Shown one piece after another: positions 4,324-5,323 of a DNA stretch of 5,323 bases. The translations under genes were made by a program, and so were the position numbers. Below the pieces are notes generated by a model, which saw only the letters and a list, made by a program, of their open reading frames with translations, did not search any database and was not told the origin of the DNA. The DNA lies in assembly GCA_027295365.1 (NCBI GenBank), contig JAPULD010000333.1:1-5323 (forward strand), given 5' to 3'. The stretch's first letter is position 1. The number at the start of each line of letters is the position of its first letter. This stretch comes from Planctomycetota bacterium (GTDB lineage: Bacteria; Planctomycetota; Phycisphaerae; Phycisphaerales; SM1A02).

Positions 4324-5323
4324 ATGGACTTCAATATCGATTTCATCCACGCGAGGCAGATCCTCGACTCGCGCGGCAATCCCACTCTTGAATGCGAAGT
4401 CGTCCTGGGGGGCGGCGCCACGGGACGAGCGGCCGTGCCGTCGGGGGCGAGCACGGGTGAACACGAAGCCGTCGAACTCCGGGATGGCGATCCCAAGCAA
4501 TATCAGGGCAAGTCGGTCCACAAGGCCATCGCCAACATCAACGACGACATTGCGCCCAACCTCATAGCCCTTGACGCCCGCGACCAGGAGATGCTTGACA
4601 GTCTGCTGATCGAAATGGATGGCACCGACAACAAGGCCAAGCTGGGGGCGAACGCGATCCTGGGCGTGTCCATGGCGATCGCCCACGCGGCGGCCGCGGC
4701 CACCGAGCAACCCCTCTATCGCTACTTGGGCGGGACGGGAGCGAAGGTATTGCCCGTGCCCATGCTGAACATTCTCAATGGAGGCAAGCACGCCGACAAC
4801 ACCGTGGACTTTCAGGAGTTCATGATCCAACCTTGGGGGTTCGATGATTTTGGCGAGGCCCTCAGGGCGGGCGTCGAGATCTACCACACTCTCAAGGGCG
4901 TGCTCAGTGATCGGGGTCTCTCCACCGCGGTGGGCGATGAGGGCGGCTTCGCCCCCGATCTCGAAGACAACGAGGATGCTTTGAAGGTCATCGAGGAGGC
5001 AGTCGGACGCACGCCGTACACGTTCGGCGAGCAGATCGTGATCGCGCTCGACCCGGCGATGAGCGAGCTCGAGACCGAGGCGCGCAAGAAGGGACGCGAG
5101 GGGTACTGCTTCTTCTCGAGCGATCCCGATCGCGTGGTCACGAGCGACGAGAGGATCGACCTCTGGGCGGCGTGGTGCGAGTACTTCCCGATCGCCTCCA
5201 TCGAGGACGGGCTCTCGGAGCACGACTGGGAGGGGTGGGCGCGTCTCACCGAGCGGCTCGGTGACGCCGTGCAGCTCGTCGGGGATGACCTCTTCGTCAC
5301 GAACACGCAGTTTCTCGAACGCG
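4324..5323 (+). CDS. eno: Enolase (phosphopyruvate hydratase), partial, C-terminus beyond right edge
   Basis: This is the glycolytic and gluconeogenic enzyme that interconverts 2-phosphoglycerate and phosphoenolpyruvate; it is cytoplasmic and Mg-dependent. The frame is open from the ATG at 4324 to the window end, 333 codons of an expected ~430. Family landmarks run in order: IHARQILDSRGNPTLE (8-23), the mobile active-site loop SGASTGEHEAVELRDGD (40-56), KLGANAILGVSMA (106-118), NILNGGKHADN (149-159), DFQEFMI with Glu165, VGDEGGFAP with Glu206, and the metal ligands Asp243 (ALDPAMSE), Glu294 (SIEDGL) and Asp321 (VGDDLF). Those correspond to E. coli Glu167, Glu208, Asp245, Glu289 and Asp316. 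The catalytic lysine equivalent to Lys341 lies just past the edge. Relative to E. coli about seven extra residues sit between the first and second metal ligands. The gene is divergent from the zinc-ribbon operon, with no strong Shine-Dalgarno sequence. Confidence 0.97.
   Translation, partial: MDFNIDFIHARQILDSRGNPTLECEVVLGGGATGRAAVPSGASTGEHEAVELRDGDPKQYQGKSVHKAIANINDDIAPNLIALDARDQEMLDSLLIEMDGTDNKAKLGANAILGVSMAIAHAAAAATEQPLYRYLGGTGAKVLPVPMLNILNGGKHADNTVDFQEFMIQPWGFDDFGEALRAGVEIYHTLKGVLSDRGLSTAVGDEGGFAPDLEDNEDALKVIEEAVGRTPYTFGEQIVIALDPAMSELETEARKKGREGYCFFSSDPDRVVTSDERIDLWAAWCEYFPIASIEDGLSEHDWEGWARLTERLGDAVQLVGDDLFVTNTQFLER

Noticed and set aside
5041..5220. Very high third-position GC in part of eno (57 of 60 codons by hand count)
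   Set aside because: Flanking 34-60-codon stretches are about 77-85% and the value falls back after 5220, so this looks like fluctuation rather than a recombination boundary.
4303..5223. 306-codon minus-strand open frame opposite eno
   Set aside because: The plus strand is unmistakably enolase. Long antisense frames are common opposite GC-rich genes with strong third-position bias, and the translation has no family motif.
1..5323. CRISPR array, tRNA, rRNA, insertion sequence, toxin-antitoxin or phage genes
   Set aside because: I saw no regularly spaced repeats, no clover-leaf candidate, no transposase or integrase motif and no terminal inverted repeats with target duplications on either strand.

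Overview
The window looks like an ordinary chromosomal segment from a GC-rich, probably planctomycete-type bacterium. That placement is an inference. It rests on three adjacent small membrane proteins whose N-terminal zinc ribbon reads roughly CPxCxxxLxGLTxxxCPxC, a protein style I associate with Planctomycetes (Phycisphaerae in particular), and on genes that lack a clear Shine-Dalgarno sequence. There is no sign of phage, transposon, CRISPR array, rRNA or tRNA.

Layout from left to right. (1) A metallo-beta-lactamase-fold hydrolase on the minus strand, cut by the left edge (1-523). (2) Divergent from it, thpR, an RNA 2',3'-cyclic phosphodiesterase of the 2H/LigT family (635-1192), followed by a strong hairpin terminator. 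(3) A convergent HU/IHF-type DNA-binding protein on the minus strand (1254-1523) with a plausible promoter upstream. (4) A D-2-hydroxyacid dehydrogenase resembling phosphoglycerate dehydrogenase, without an ACT domain, on the plus strand (1762-2721). Its start codon touches a perfect 16-bp palindrome that looks like a LacI-family operator. (5) A minus-strand operon of three related zinc-ribbon membrane proteins of unknown function (order of transcription 4230-3703, 3686-3201, 3204-2728). (6) Divergent from that operon, eno (enolase), running off the right edge (4324-5323).

Functionally, eno and the hydroxyacid dehydrogenase both fit the 3-phosphoglycerate region of central metabolism, but they are not in one operon. 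The MBL protein and ThpR could both act on RNA or phosphodiesters, though this is weak. The least explained part is the triplicated zinc-ribbon membrane operon. Its first gene begins with a run of G5 tracts on the plus strand that could form a G-quadruplex. It also shares a 93-bp divergent promoter region with eno that contains two inverted copies of a 10-bp sequence including a -10-like TATGAT. No intergenic gap exceeds about 240 bases. I did not find a clearly new defence or mobile system.
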